DNA from: a virus
Length of the DNA: 64,000 bases
Direction: 5' to 3' (one strand)
Virus record (IMG/VR): IMGVR_UViG_3300020420_000008
Location: 82,610 to 146,609 of that record
Shown here: positions 36,596 to 44,852 of the stretch, one piece after another
Layout: each line of letters starts with the position of its first letter
Position numbering within the stretch: position 1 is the first letter of the stretch
Notes under the pieces: generated by a model
Databases searched by the model: none
Told to the model about the DNA's origin: nothing
Seen by the model: only the letters and a program-made list of their open reading frames with translations
Made by a program: the position numbers and the translations under genes

Positions 36596-36829
36596 ATGAT
36601 TGTAAAAAATGATAAGTATATACTTGATCTACAAGGCTCTTTAGGCACTGTCTATGGAGAAGGTAAGTTATTGTTCAAAGGTTTCAGTGGTACTGCAATC
36701 AAAGAATATATAAGATACGTCCCCGAACATCGACATAAATTTAGAGGTGTCAAAGAGCATCAACGTAAATTGGAGCTTGCTAAAGACTATGAGCAAGCTA
36801 AACTTAAAGCAAGGGAAAATAATAAATGA
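36596..36829 (+). CDS. small basic protein, 77 aa
   Basis: Lys/Arg-rich, with a beta-like first half (KYILDLQGSLGTVYGEGKLL) and a helical tail (EHQRKLELAKDYEQAKLKAR). It is the first gene of the recombination cluster. It has no visible ribosome binding site and lies exactly one promoter length from TATAGT, so it may be translated from a leaderless message. Its function is unknown; it does not look like the late coactivator gp33. Confidence 0.65.
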   Translation: MIVKNDKYILDLQGSLGTVYGEGKLLFKGFSGTAIKEYIRYVPEHRHKFRGVKEHQRKLELAKDYEQAKLKARENNK

Positions 36830-37080
36830 ATTGGTTAGTAGTAGTGATATTCTCAGGCGTTGTCGGAGGATATCAAGATTTATATATTTTACAGAAACCT
36901 TCTTTCGTTTCAAGAGAAGAATGTAGAACAAAATTAAGCACAGAAGAACTCAAAGTTGCACTCACAAAGCAACTAACAAAAGAGTATCCAGCTTATAAGC
37001 CTATCGAAAGAATAGTTTGTGCAACAGAGAAACAAATACAACAAGTATTAAATGATAGTTATGGTAAAAGAGATACATGA
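36826..37080 (+). CDS. small protein with N-terminal signal/membrane segment, 84 aa
   Basis: The hydrophobic start MNWLVVVIFSGVVGGYQDLY is a possible membrane anchor or signal sequence, followed by a charged part with two cysteines (EECRTK, RIVCATE) that might pair outside the membrane. It overlaps the preceding stop (ATGA) and the uvsY start (ATGA), so it is translated within the early cluster. Not recognised. Confidence 0.65.
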   Translation: MNWLVVVIFSGVVGGYQDLYILQKPSFVSREECRTKLSTEELKVALTKQLTKEYPAYKPIERIVCATEKQIQQVLNDSYGKRDT

Positions 37081-37508
37081 AAATAGAAGATATTATGGAG
37101 ATGTGGACTAAAGATAGTTCCATCGATGAAACCGAATTAGCTACTGAAAGTTCTAACATACCTGTACTTCACAACAAATATCTAAAAATATTCATGGCAG
37201 AGCGTATAAAACTATTTTCTGCGAAAGCTGAACTTAAAAAGAAACGTAGAGTTTTACTTGAATATTATCTTGGTGAACTTGATCAAGAAGAACTTAAAGA
37301 ACTTGGTAGAGAACCTTTCTATAAGAAACTATTAAAGAACGAAGTTGATTTATATATCGATAGTGATAACTCATTGACAGAGCAAAGTTTGCGAGTGTCG
37401 GTACAAGAAGAAAAGGTGAACTATTTAGAAGCTGTTTTACGACAAATAAATAACAGAGGATTTCAAATAAAAAATGCAATCGACTGGAACAGATTCATTA
37501 CAGGATAG
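37077..37508 (+). CDS. uvsY: recombination mediator UvsY
   Basis: 143 residues (T4: 137). MKIEDIMEMWTKDSSIDETE, then IPVLHNKYLKIFMAERIKL and AIDWNRFITG are diagnostic of UvsY in T4-like phages. It loads the recombinase UvsX on gp32-coated single-stranded DNA. A helical, Lys-rich core fits DNA binding. The start overlaps the preceding stop and the end overlaps the next small gene by 35 nt. Confidence 0.92.
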   Translation: MKIEDIMEMWTKDSSIDETELATESSNIPVLHNKYLKIFMAERIKLFSAKAELKKKRRVLLEYYLGELDQEELKELGREPFYKKLLKNEVDLYIDSDNSLTEQSLRVSVQEEKVNYLEAVLRQINNRGFQIKNAIDWNRFITG

Positions 37509-37692
37509 AGAAGAAGTAGTAACTAAACTGAAATTGAGAATAGCTAAATTTAAAAAAGATCATGCTGAAATATGGAACAAGAAGTACGACTATCCAGAAG
37601 TGAGAGTAGTAGAAGAGACTCAATCAGAGTCAGAAAATACAACTCCGTCTATATACAAGTTGATGCTGAAAAATCAACTTGCAGAGAAATAA
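37474..37692 (+). CDS. small protein overlapping uvsY and uvsW, 72 aa
   Basis: MQSTGTDSLQDREEVVTKLK, then a basic helix and KKYDYPEVRVVEE. The composition is that of a folded small protein, not of a random frame. It shares 35 nt with uvsY and 121 nt with uvsW in a different frame. The ATG has AGAGGA about 15 nt upstream, a rather long spacing. It is either a real overlapping gene or evidence that uvsW starts later than annotated. Confidence 0.55.
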   Translation: MQSTGTDSLQDREEVVTKLKLRIAKFKKDHAEIWNKKYDYPEVRVVEETQSESENTTPSIYKLMLKNQLAEK

Positions 37693-39122
37693 GTGAGTAC
37701 TTTACATTTGATGTTCCTGGTGCATCATTTATGCCAGCATATCGCAATCGCTATTGGGACGGTAAAATTAGATTATTCAATCTTAATACAAAGCTTATCT
37801 ATAGCGGACTTATATATCACATAAAACTATTTGCAGAACAGCGTGACTATGATTTATTTTTAGAAGATAATCTAGATTCTGTTCATGATATATCTATACC
37901 TCAATTGAAATCCTTTACTAAAGATTATAAAATAAAACCTTACGACTATCAGCTTGGCGCTTTCGCTCATGCTTTAAGAACAGAAAGAGCGTTAATACTT
38001 TCACCAACTGCAAGTGGTAAATCATTAATTATATTCATGTTATGTGATTATCTGAAAGGTAGAAAGCTTATCATCGTTCCTACCACTTCATTAGTATTTC
38101 AGTTAGATAAAGATTTCGAATCATATTATACTAACAGGATTTATTCTACACACTTAATCATGTCCGGACAAGACAAAAATGCAGATGCAGACATTTTTAT
38201 TTCTACATGGCAATCTATTTACAAACAACCAAAGAAATGGTTCGATCAGTTCGATGTTGTGATAGGTGATGAAGCACATCTATTCAAAGCTAATTCTCTT
38301 ACGAAGATAATGACTAAATTAGAAAACTGTAATTATAGATATGGTTTTACAGGTACACTAGATGATACACAAACTCATAGATTGGTTTTAGAAGGTTTAT
38401 TTGGTTCTGTTATGAAAGCTATTTCTACGAAAGAACTTATAGATACTGATAGAATAGCTGATTTGAGAATAAAAGCATTAGTTCTAAAATATCCTGAAAA
38501 TGTTCGTAAGATGATGGCTAAACAAAAATATGATGTAGAGATGAAATTTATTGCTAGTTGGGAACCTAGAAATAATTTCATAAAGAACTTAGCAATAAGT
38601 AGAAAAGGTAATACACTATTGCTATTTCAATATGTAGAAAAGCATGGAAAGGTGTTGTATAATCTCATAAATAGTGCAGTATCAGACAGAAAAGTATTTT
38701 TTATTCATGGAGGTGTTGATGCTGAGGAAAGAGAAGAAGCAAGAGAGATTACAGAAAAAGAGAGTGATGCCATTATCATTGCTAGTTATGGAACTTTCTC
38801 AACTGGTATCAACATACGAAACTTACATAATATTATTTTTGCTTCTCCTAGTAAGTCCCGTATAAGAAACTTACAATCTATAGGAAGAGGTTTACGTAAA
38901 GGCGACAAAAAGAGTGTAGCCACTCTTTATGATATATCTGATGATTTGACTTACAAATCTTGGAATAATTTTACACTTAAACACTTTGCTGTAAGAGTAA
39001 AGATTTATAATGAAGAAGAGTTTGATTATAAGATATACAATATAAGGTTAAAAGATGATAGTAATAATAAAACTAACGAGCGGAGAAACAATATTAGCGA
39101 GGCAGTTCTACCGATCCAATGA
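37572..39122 (+). CDS. uvsW: UvsW RNA-DNA and DNA helicase
   Basis: Superfamily 2 helicase. The N-terminal domain (YFTFDVPGASFMPAYRNRYW, DGKIRLF) is the UvsW-specific DNA-binding part. Then come YQLGAFAHALRTERALILSP, Walker A TASGKS, DEAH motif II (GDEAH), motif III FTGTL, and motif VI QSIGRGLRKGDK. UvsW unwinds R-loops and branched DNA and helps the switch from origin- to recombination-dependent replication. About 516 residues (T4: 587). The first 20 residues are basic and overlap the preceding small gene, so the true start could lie slightly downstream. Confidence 0.93.
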   Translation: MEQEVRLSRSESSRRDSIRVRKYNSVYIQVDAEKSTCREISEYFTFDVPGASFMPAYRNRYWDGKIRLFNLNTKLIYSGLIYHIKLFAEQRDYDLFLEDNLDSVHDISIPQLKSFTKDYKIKPYDYQLGAFAHALRTERALILSPTASGKSLIIFMLCDYLKGRKLIIVPTTSLVFQLDKDFESYYTNRIYSTHLIMSGQDKNADADIFISTWQSIYKQPKKWFDQFDVVIGDEAHLFKANSLTKIMTKLENCNYRYGFTGTLDDTQTHRLVLEGLFGSVMKAISTKELIDTDRIADLRIKALVLKYPENVRKMMAKQKYDVEMKFIASWEPRNNFIKNLAISRKGNTLLLFQYVEKHGKVLYNLINSAVSDRKVFFIHGGVDAEEREEAREITEKESDAIIIASYGTFSTGINIRNLHNIIFASPSKSRIRNLQSIGRGLRKGDKKSVATLYDISDDLTYKSWNNFTLKHFAVRVKIYNEEEFDYKIYNIRLKDDSNNKTNERRNNISEAVLPIQ

Positions 39123-39426
39123 CAAAATAACTGTTATTGATCCTTTGAAGATGGAGTTTGTTACTGATATGGGTATGCCTGCTATGCATTCAACTTTTTG
39201 GATACCTTTGTCGAAAGAAGAAATTAGCATTGACATAGACATGTCACATGTGATAATATGTACGGAAGCACCTACAGATTTATCGCAGTTTTATACTAAC
39301 TCTATGATTAAAATAAAACAAGGCGATACTGAAGAAAGTAAAAAACTTATTGAGGAGAAAGTTAAGAATGCTATTAAACAATTCACAAAGCATACATCTA
39401 ATACAAGTAGTTGGACAATGCACTGA
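39055..39426 (+). CDS. hypothetical protein between uvsW and 55, 123 aa
   Basis: Begins MIVIIKLTSGETILARQFY, a short beta-barrel-like pattern reminiscent of Sm-like folds (inference only). The middle is MHSTFWIPLSKEEISIDIDM and the tail is a Lys-rich helix. It overlaps the uvsW end by 68 nt in another frame and its stop overlaps the gp55 start (TGATG). Proteins of this kind are found next to uvsW or 55 in marine T4-like phages, without known function. Confidence 0.7.
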   Translation: MIVIIKLTSGETILARQFYRSNDKITVIDPLKMEFVTDMGMPAMHSTFWIPLSKEEISIDIDMSHVIICTEAPTDLSQFYTNSMIKIKQGDTEESKKLIEEKVKNAIKQFTKHTSNTSSWTMH

Positions 39427-39989
39427 TGGTTAAAGCTAAAAGACAAAAACATAATTATGTTGACAATAAAAAATTTTTAGCTGAGATGATAACATATAGA
39501 AGATCAGTTACACAAGCAACTGACTTTGGTGTAGAACGTCCTAGAGTACCTTTTTATATTGGTGATTGTATCATGAAAATTGCTACACACTTATCATACA
39601 AACCTAATTTTATAAACTACACATTTAGAGAAGAGATGATATCAGATGGCGTAGAAAATTGCTTACAGTATATTGATAACTTTGATCCTGAAAAGTCTAA
39701 GAATCCTTTCGCATATTTTACACAGATTATATATTTTGCATTTCTAAGACGAATACAGAAAGAAAAGAAATATCTATATACAAAATATAAAGCATCAGAA
39801 AACACAAATTTGTTTGGAGAAACTTCAGAAAACTCTGGAGAGAACGGCAGAAATTATAATGATAAAATTAAATATAATGAGTGGAGTGAAGAATATATGA
39901 ATGATTTTATAGAAAACTTTGAGGAAAATAAAAGAAAGAAAAAGAGAAAAATTATCGCACCTTTAGATAAGTTTATGGCTGAGCAATGA
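39426..39989 (+). CDS. gp55: late-transcription sigma factor gp55
   Basis: 187 residues (T4: 185). NFINYTFREEMISDGVENCL, FDPEKSKNPFAYFTQIIYFA and FLRRIQKEKKY are the sigma region 2-like motifs shared by gp55 proteins. It binds the host RNA polymerase core and recognises TATAAATA; the many such boxes in this window are its likely targets. Activation needs the clamp gp45 (present at 51083). I chose the ATG at 39426, overlapping the preceding TGA, over a TTG five codons upstream. Confidence 0.95.
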   Translation: MVKAKRQKHNYVDNKKFLAEMITYRRSVTQATDFGVERPRVPFYIGDCIMKIATHLSYKPNFINYTFREEMISDGVENCLQYIDNFDPEKSKNPFAYFTQIIYFAFLRRIQKEKKYLYTKYKASENTNLFGETSENSGENGRNYNDKIKYNEWSEEYMNDFIENFEENKRKKKRKIIAPLDKFMAEQ

Positions 39990-41047
39990 GAATAGCTATC
40001 ATTAATGACACTCACTGGGGTGCTAGAAATGATTCACAACAATTCTTAGATTATTTCAAAAAGTTTATAGATAATATATTTCTACCTTACATAGATGAAA
40101 ACAAAATAGATACTGTCATACATCTTGGTGATATCGTAGATAGACGTAAGTACATAAACTATGTCACACTTAGACATCTAAAAGATAATCTGATACAGCC
40201 GTTGTTAGATAGAAAAGTGAACCTAAATGTTATCATTGGTAATCATGATGTACCCTACAAGAATACTAATGAAATAAACTCTATGGCAGAATTGTTCGAT
40301 AAGCATAGTGTAAAATATTATTCAGAACCTGAAGTCGTAACATTTGATGGTACTGATATACTACTTGTGCCTTGGATAAACACATCTAATTATGCGAACT
40401 CTATGGATATGATAAAGAATACAAAAGCACAGATTTGTATGGGACATCTAGAGATAGCAGGTTGTACTCTCATGAGAGGTATAACTTCCGATCATGGTAT
40501 TAGTATAGATACTTTCAAACATTTTGACACAGTACTTTCAGGACACTTTCATACAAAATCTACAAGTAATAATGTGCATTATCTTGGTACACAATATGAA
40601 CTGACTTGGACAGATTACCAAGATCCTAAAGGCTTTCATGTGTTTGACACAAACACTAGAGAGATAGAGATGGTACGAAATCCATATCGTATGTTTCATA
40701 AAGTATTCTATGATGATGTAAAGAATACTTCAGAAGAGATACTACACAAAGATTACTCCATGTTTGGTAACACATATGTCAAAGTGATTACACAAGAAAA
40801 AGAAAATCCATATACATTTGATTTGTTCATGGACAAACTCTATCAAGAAAATCCTATCGCAGTACAGATTGTAGATGATCACTTGAACTTACATTTAGAA
40901 GGTGATGACGATTTAATCAATCAAACTCAAGATACTGTGACTATATTATCTAACTACATTGAGAACATGGAGACTAATGTACCAAAGAAAAGACTCGACA
41001 ACTTAATGAGAACCTTGTATAATGAAGCTTTATATATGGAAGTGTAA
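39986..41047 (+). CDS. gp47: recombination nuclease subunit gp47 (Mre11-like)
   Basis: 353 residues (T4: 339). Calcineurin-like phosphoesterase motifs appear in order: NDTHWG at 7-12, HLGDIVDRR, IIGNHD, MGHLEIAG and SGHFHTKS. With gp46 it forms the Mre11-Rad50-type nuclease that resects DNA ends, degrades host DNA and supports recombination-dependent replication. The start overlaps the gp55 stop (ATGA) and the stop overlaps the gp46 start. Confidence 0.95.
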   Translation: MRIAIINDTHWGARNDSQQFLDYFKKFIDNIFLPYIDENKIDTVIHLGDIVDRRKYINYVTLRHLKDNLIQPLLDRKVNLNVIIGNHDVPYKNTNEINSMAELFDKHSVKYYSEPEVVTFDGTDILLVPWINTSNYANSMDMIKNTKAQICMGHLEIAGCTLMRGITSDHGISIDTFKHFDTVLSGHFHTKSTSNNVHYLGTQYELTWTDYQDPKGFHVFDTNTREIEMVRNPYRMFHKVFYDDVKNTSEEILHKDYSMFGNTYVKVITQEKENPYTFDLFMDKLYQENPIAVQIVDDHLNLHLEGDDDLINQTQDTVTILSNYIENMETNVPKKRLDNLMRTLYNEALYMEV

Positions 41048-42759
41048 TGATATACTTTGAAAATATTCGATGGAAGAACTTTCTATCAACAGGTAATCAA
41101 TGGACAAACATACCTTTAAACACACACTCAAATACAATTATAGTAGGTGAGAATGGTGCTGGTAAGTCAACGATACTTGATGCACTATGTTTTGTACTGT
41201 TTAACAAACCTTTTCGTAAAATAAGTAAATCGCAAATGTTAAACTCAATCAACATGGGCGGACTTGAAGTAGAAGTAAAATTTAGAATTGGTAAGATGAA
41301 CTATACTATACGTAGAGGTATGAAACCAAATATATTTGAAATACATCAAGACAGCACTTTACTCAATCAACCAGGTTCAGCTAGAGATTATCAGAAGCAA
41401 CTAGAAGAAACTATACTTAAACTAAACTTTAAATCTTTCACACAGATAGTTGTTCTTGGTGCATCTACATTTATACCTTTCATGCAACTGTCTGTGTCGC
41501 ATAGACGAGAGGTGATAGAAGATTTATTAGATATTAGTATATTCTCTAATATGGGTAAACTATTGAAAGATAGAGTTGCAGAGAACAAAGAATCTATACG
41601 TGACTCAGACTACCAGATAGATTTACTTAAAACAAAAATAGATACACAACAATCCTACATTCGAAAACTAAAAGAGCAGAATGATGATACAATAGCTACA
41701 TTTCAAAACTTGATAGATGGTGCCCAAGATGAAATCAATGACTTAACACAACTATCAAATGGTATAGTTGAGAAGATAGAGTTTCTATCAGAAGATGTTG
41801 CACCTCTCAAAGTCAATGAAAATAAGAAAGCTAAACTTATCGACATTCACAATAGAATGCAAAGAAAGATAAAGAATGCGGAGAAGAGAATAGCTTTCTT
41901 CAATGATAATGCGGAGTGTCCTACTTGTTCTCAAGATATCAGTGATGATATTCGTGATAGTAAAATATCAGAAACAAATGCTACCATAGTAGAAGTAAAA
42001 GCTGGTGAAGGCGAGTTGCAAAAACAATTATCTGAACTCGATGGTAAAATAAATGATATGTTATCAGCACAACAAAGATTGGTAGGATTACAAACAGAGA
42101 TTGCTGAAAACAATTCTAGTATAAAATCTCTGAATAAATCTATACAGAAAAACCAGAAAGAAATAGAGAAGATAAAAGATACTGGTGTCGATAGTGCTGA
42201 AACATATGAGAAACTTAAACTTTATGAAGACGATAAGAGACTCAACGAACAGAGAAAAGAAGAGTTAGTTAATGATAGAGAACTATTCAGTGTAGCAGTA
42301 AATATGCTCAAAGATGATGGTATCAAAAAGAAAATCATCAAACAGTATGTGCCAGTTATGAACAAACTTATCAACAAATATTTGGCTGCCTTAGATTTCT
42401 TTGTACTGTTCGAACTAGATGAACAGTTCAATGAAGTTATTAAGAGTAGACATAGAGATGAGTTTTCGTATGCATCATTCTCGGAAGGTGAGAAAATGAG
42501 AATAGACTTAGCATTACTATTCACATGGCGTTCTATAGCAAAACTCAAAAACTCTATCAATACAAATCTACTAATACTTGATGAAGTATTCGATGCATCT
42601 CTAGATAATAATGGTTGTGATGAATTTCTAAAACTATTGAACCAGCTAGATAACCAGACAAATGTATTTGTAATATCTCATAAAGGTGATATACTATCTG
42701 AGAAGTTTAAGAATCAGATACGATTTGAGAAATATAAAAACTTTAGTAGGGTGGCATAA
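41047..42759 (+). CDS. gp46: recombination nuclease ATPase gp46 (Rad50-like)
   Basis: 570 residues (T4: 560). Walker A at 34-42 (GENGAGKST), a long coiled coil interrupted by the zinc-hook CPTC at about residue 292, the signature SFSEGEKMRIDLAL and Walker B LLILDEVFD. It is the partner of gp47, whose gene it overlaps by one base. The end overlaps the methyltransferase start (TAATG). It is complete and apparently functional. Confidence 0.96.
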   Translation: MIYFENIRWKNFLSTGNQWTNIPLNTHSNTIIVGENGAGKSTILDALCFVLFNKPFRKISKSQMLNSINMGGLEVEVKFRIGKMNYTIRRGMKPNIFEIHQDSTLLNQPGSARDYQKQLEETILKLNFKSFTQIVVLGASTFIPFMQLSVSHRREVIEDLLDISIFSNMGKLLKDRVAENKESIRDSDYQIDLLKTKIDTQQSYIRKLKEQNDDTIATFQNLIDGAQDEINDLTQLSNGIVEKIEFLSEDVAPLKVNENKKAKLIDIHNRMQRKIKNAEKRIAFFNDNAECPTCSQDISDDIRDSKISETNATIVEVKAGEGELQKQLSELDGKINDMLSAQQRLVGLQTEIAENNSSIKSLNKSIQKNQKEIEKIKDTGVDSAETYEKLKLYEDDKRLNEQRKEELVNDRELFSVAVNMLKDDGIKKKIIKQYVPVMNKLINKYLAALDFFVLFELDEQFNEVIKSRHRDEFSYASFSEGEKMRIDLALLFTWRSIAKLKNSINTNLLILDEVFDASLDNNGCDEFLKLLNQLDNQTNVFVISHKGDILSEKFKNQIRFEKYKNFSRVA

Positions 42760-43289
42760 TGGGCAAGCGAAGTGATTTTGAAAGAAAAGAGAGAGATTTC
42801 TATCCTACACCAGAAGAGGCAGTTTTACCTTTATTACCTCACATAGAGAACGCTTTTAAATTTATAGAACCTTGTGCTGGTGATGGTTCATTGACAAGAC
42901 ATCTAATGAAATATAAAGATCCTTGGTGTGTACTACAATCTGATATAGAACCGAAACATGGTGTACGTGAGGGCGATGCATTTGATATAGAAGCAGACTT
43001 GTATTCTCATGTGGATTATTGTATTACTAACCCACCTTGGGATAGAAAGATACTACACCCACTAATAGAAAAATTAACAAGCATAGCACCAACTTGGCTA
43101 CTATTTGATGCTGATTGGATACACACGAAACAAAGCAAACCTTATTTAAAACATTTAAAAAAAGTAGTGAGTGTTGGTAGAGTTAAATGGATACCAGGAA
43201 CAAAGTCAGTGGGTAAAGATAATTGTTGCTGGTACTTTTTCACACCTGCATATGAATATGGTATAATAGAATTTTATGGAAGAGAATAA
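42759..43289 (+). CDS. DNA methyltransferase-like protein (NPPW amino-MTase)
   Basis: 176 residues. FYPTP at 14-18, the SAM-binding EPCAGDGS at 37-44 and the catalytic NPPW at 91-94 are those of N6-adenine or N4-cytosine DNA methyltransferases of the small phage type; NPPW is the amino-MTase form. A target-recognition domain is minimal, so specificity cannot be read. It is fused to the end of gp46 by a one-base overlap and followed by the accessory block 43291-46256. It may modify phage DNA against restriction. RNA or small-molecule methylation cannot be excluded. Confidence 0.85.
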   Translation: MGKRSDFERKERDFYPTPEEAVLPLLPHIENAFKFIEPCAGDGSLTRHLMKYKDPWCVLQSDIEPKHGVREGDAFDIEADLYSHVDYCITNPPWDRKILHPLIEKLTSIAPTWLLFDADWIHTKQSKPYLKHLKKVVSVGRVKWIPGTKSVGKDNCCWYFFTPAYEYGIIEFYGRE

Positions 43290-43290
43290 A

Positions 43291-43497
43291 ATGTGGAATG
43301 TGCCAAATATATTAAAATTTAAAAAACCTGAAGTAGAATCTAAAGAAATAGAAATAAAAGAAGTAGATACTAGAGTAAACATACACACACTCTACAAACA
43401 TAGATGGGTTTGGTATCATTTGATATTATGTATACAAGTGATCTTGACAAACATACTTTTAGTTGGTATACTAGTAACATTAGCAATAAAATTATGA
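43291..43497 (+). CDS. single-pass membrane protein, 68 aa
   Basis: An acidic/basic first half (KPEVESKEIEIKEVDTRVNI) and a hydrophobic segment of about 25 residues (LILCIQVILTNILLVGILVT) at the C-terminus, giving one membrane span with the N-terminus likely inside. I chose the ATG at 43291 because GGAAGAGA lies 7 nt upstream; a start at 43276 would place that site inside the gene. It sits between the methyltransferase and the DruA-like gene. The function is unknown. Confidence 0.65.
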   Translation: MWNVPNILKFKKPEVESKEIEIKEVDTRVNIHTLYKHRWVWYHLILCIQVILTNILLVGILVTLAIKL

Positions 43498-43503
43498 GAG
43501 ACA

Positions 43504-44811
43504 ATGACTAATAGAGATTTATACAGACTCAACGAACAAGAACATAAAGATAAAGATATATCAAGGATATACAAAACTTGGACAGAGAGTGAAGATTTAG
43601 ATTCTATACCTGATATAGACTCTAAGCAATTATCAGAAGATTTAACAAGCGACTTAACAGAAGTATGTTCTATGAACGTATCAGAATATACTCTATTTAA
43701 AAAATGGCTTGAGATACAAGGTAAATATCCTACAGAGAAAAGAAACACATTATTTGATGGTGTGCAACGAGTTTTACTAGATGATAGTCAGTCTAGAACT
43801 ATATCTAGAATTAGAAGTCAAATCTGGAAACCAGAGAGTGTTGACGATTATATGAAACTAGAACCTGAAATGGTTTTATGTAATAAGAATCCTGATGAAA
43901 TTGCTCAATATAATACTCTAAGATCCTTTATCAGCACTGCCGAAAATAATAATAATGTTGGTAGAAATCTATACTACTATATTATAGATAAAGTTACAAA
44001 AAAATATCTAGGCACAATCTGTATGTCTTCTGATTATCTAGATTTAACACCAAGAGATAATTATATTGGTTGGACTAGAGAAAAGAAAACCGAAGATAAG
44101 ATGATAAACTATACTACAGTTGGCTCTACAATTGTACCAACACAACCTCTAGGTTTTAATTATGTTGGTGGTAAGTTGCTTGCTCTATTATGTTTATCTG
44201 ATACAGTACAGAAAGATTGGAAAGAACAGTATGGTGATACATTAGTATCTGTAACTACAACATCACTATATGGAAAAGCAAAAGTTGGTGGTATGTCACA
44301 ATATGATAATCTCAAACATTGGAAGAAGATGGGATATTCACAAGGTTCTGTAGCGTATAAACCAAAGAAAGAAACAACGAAACGATTACGTGACTGGTTA
44401 AAAAAGTATTATTCTGAAAAATACTTTGAATGGTATGTTGCACTCAAACCTAGTGGACAACCATACAAACGTGATCACAAGAATCGTTCACACCAATTCG
44501 CATTCTCAAAGTTAGGTATAGATAAGTCTATAGTAAGATCCGAACATCAAAGAGGTATCTACTATTCACCACTATACACAAACACTTGTGAGTTTTTGCG
44601 AGGCGAGATTTCAGAGGACAAACTTGTCAAATCTTTTGATACAAGTACAGAGTATCTAGTCAATCTCTGGAAGGACAAGTATGCACGAAAGCGAATAACC
44701 TCTCTCATAAACAGTGATCGTGTGTCCTCTGAAACTTTATTCTATGACGATTTAGCTTATCTTGATTGGGAAGATTGTAAAGAAAAGTACTTGACTCAAG
44801 TAGGTAGATAA
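43504..44811 (+). CDS. DruA-like protein (DUF4338)
   Basis: 435 residues. The middle has the DUF4338 pattern: NLYYYIIDKVTKKYLGTIC-like strand, SSDYLDLTPRDNYIGW at about 176-191, LLALLCLSD, DWKEQYGDTLV at about 238-248 and YSQGSVAYKPKK near 281. DUF4338 is the domain of DruA in Druantia anti-phage systems and also occurs alone in phages and mobile elements. The last 130 residues are basic with many Tyr and Trp. The biochemical activity of the family is not settled. It lies 6 nt after the membrane-protein gene. Assignment by pattern recognition; none of the other Druantia genes is present. Confidence 0.7.
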   Translation: MTNRDLYRLNEQEHKDKDISRIYKTWTESEDLDSIPDIDSKQLSEDLTSDLTEVCSMNVSEYTLFKKWLEIQGKYPTEKRNTLFDGVQRVLLDDSQSRTISRIRSQIWKPESVDDYMKLEPEMVLCNKNPDEIAQYNTLRSFISTAENNNNVGRNLYYYIIDKVTKKYLGTICMSSDYLDLTPRDNYIGWTREKKTEDKMINYTTVGSTIVPTQPLGFNYVGGKLLALLCLSDTVQKDWKEQYGDTLVSVTTTSLYGKAKVGGMSQYDNLKHWKKMGYSQGSVAYKPKKETTKRLRDWLKKYYSEKYFEWYVALKPSGQPYKRDHKNRSHQFAFSKLGIDKSIVRSEHQRGIYYSPLYTNTCEFLRGEISEDKLVKSFDTSTEYLVNLWKDKYARKRITSLINSDRVSSETLFYDDLAYLDWEDCKEKYLTQVGR

Positions 44812-44820
44812 TGCTATTAT
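44791..44820 (+). promoter_or_regulatory. sigma-70-type promoter
   Basis: TTGACT at 44791-44796, an 18-nt spacer and TATTAT at 44815-44820, across the end of the DruA-like gene. It gives the next gene its own transcript with a leader of about 25 nt that contains AAGAGAGG. Confidence 0.55.
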
Positions 44821-44852
44821 AGAATCATCAAATTAAAGAGAGGTATTATATT

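Noticed and set aside
36596-36829. gp33 late co-activator
   Set aside because: Size and early location fit, but the sequence lacks the acidic, clamp-binding C-terminus expected of gp33.
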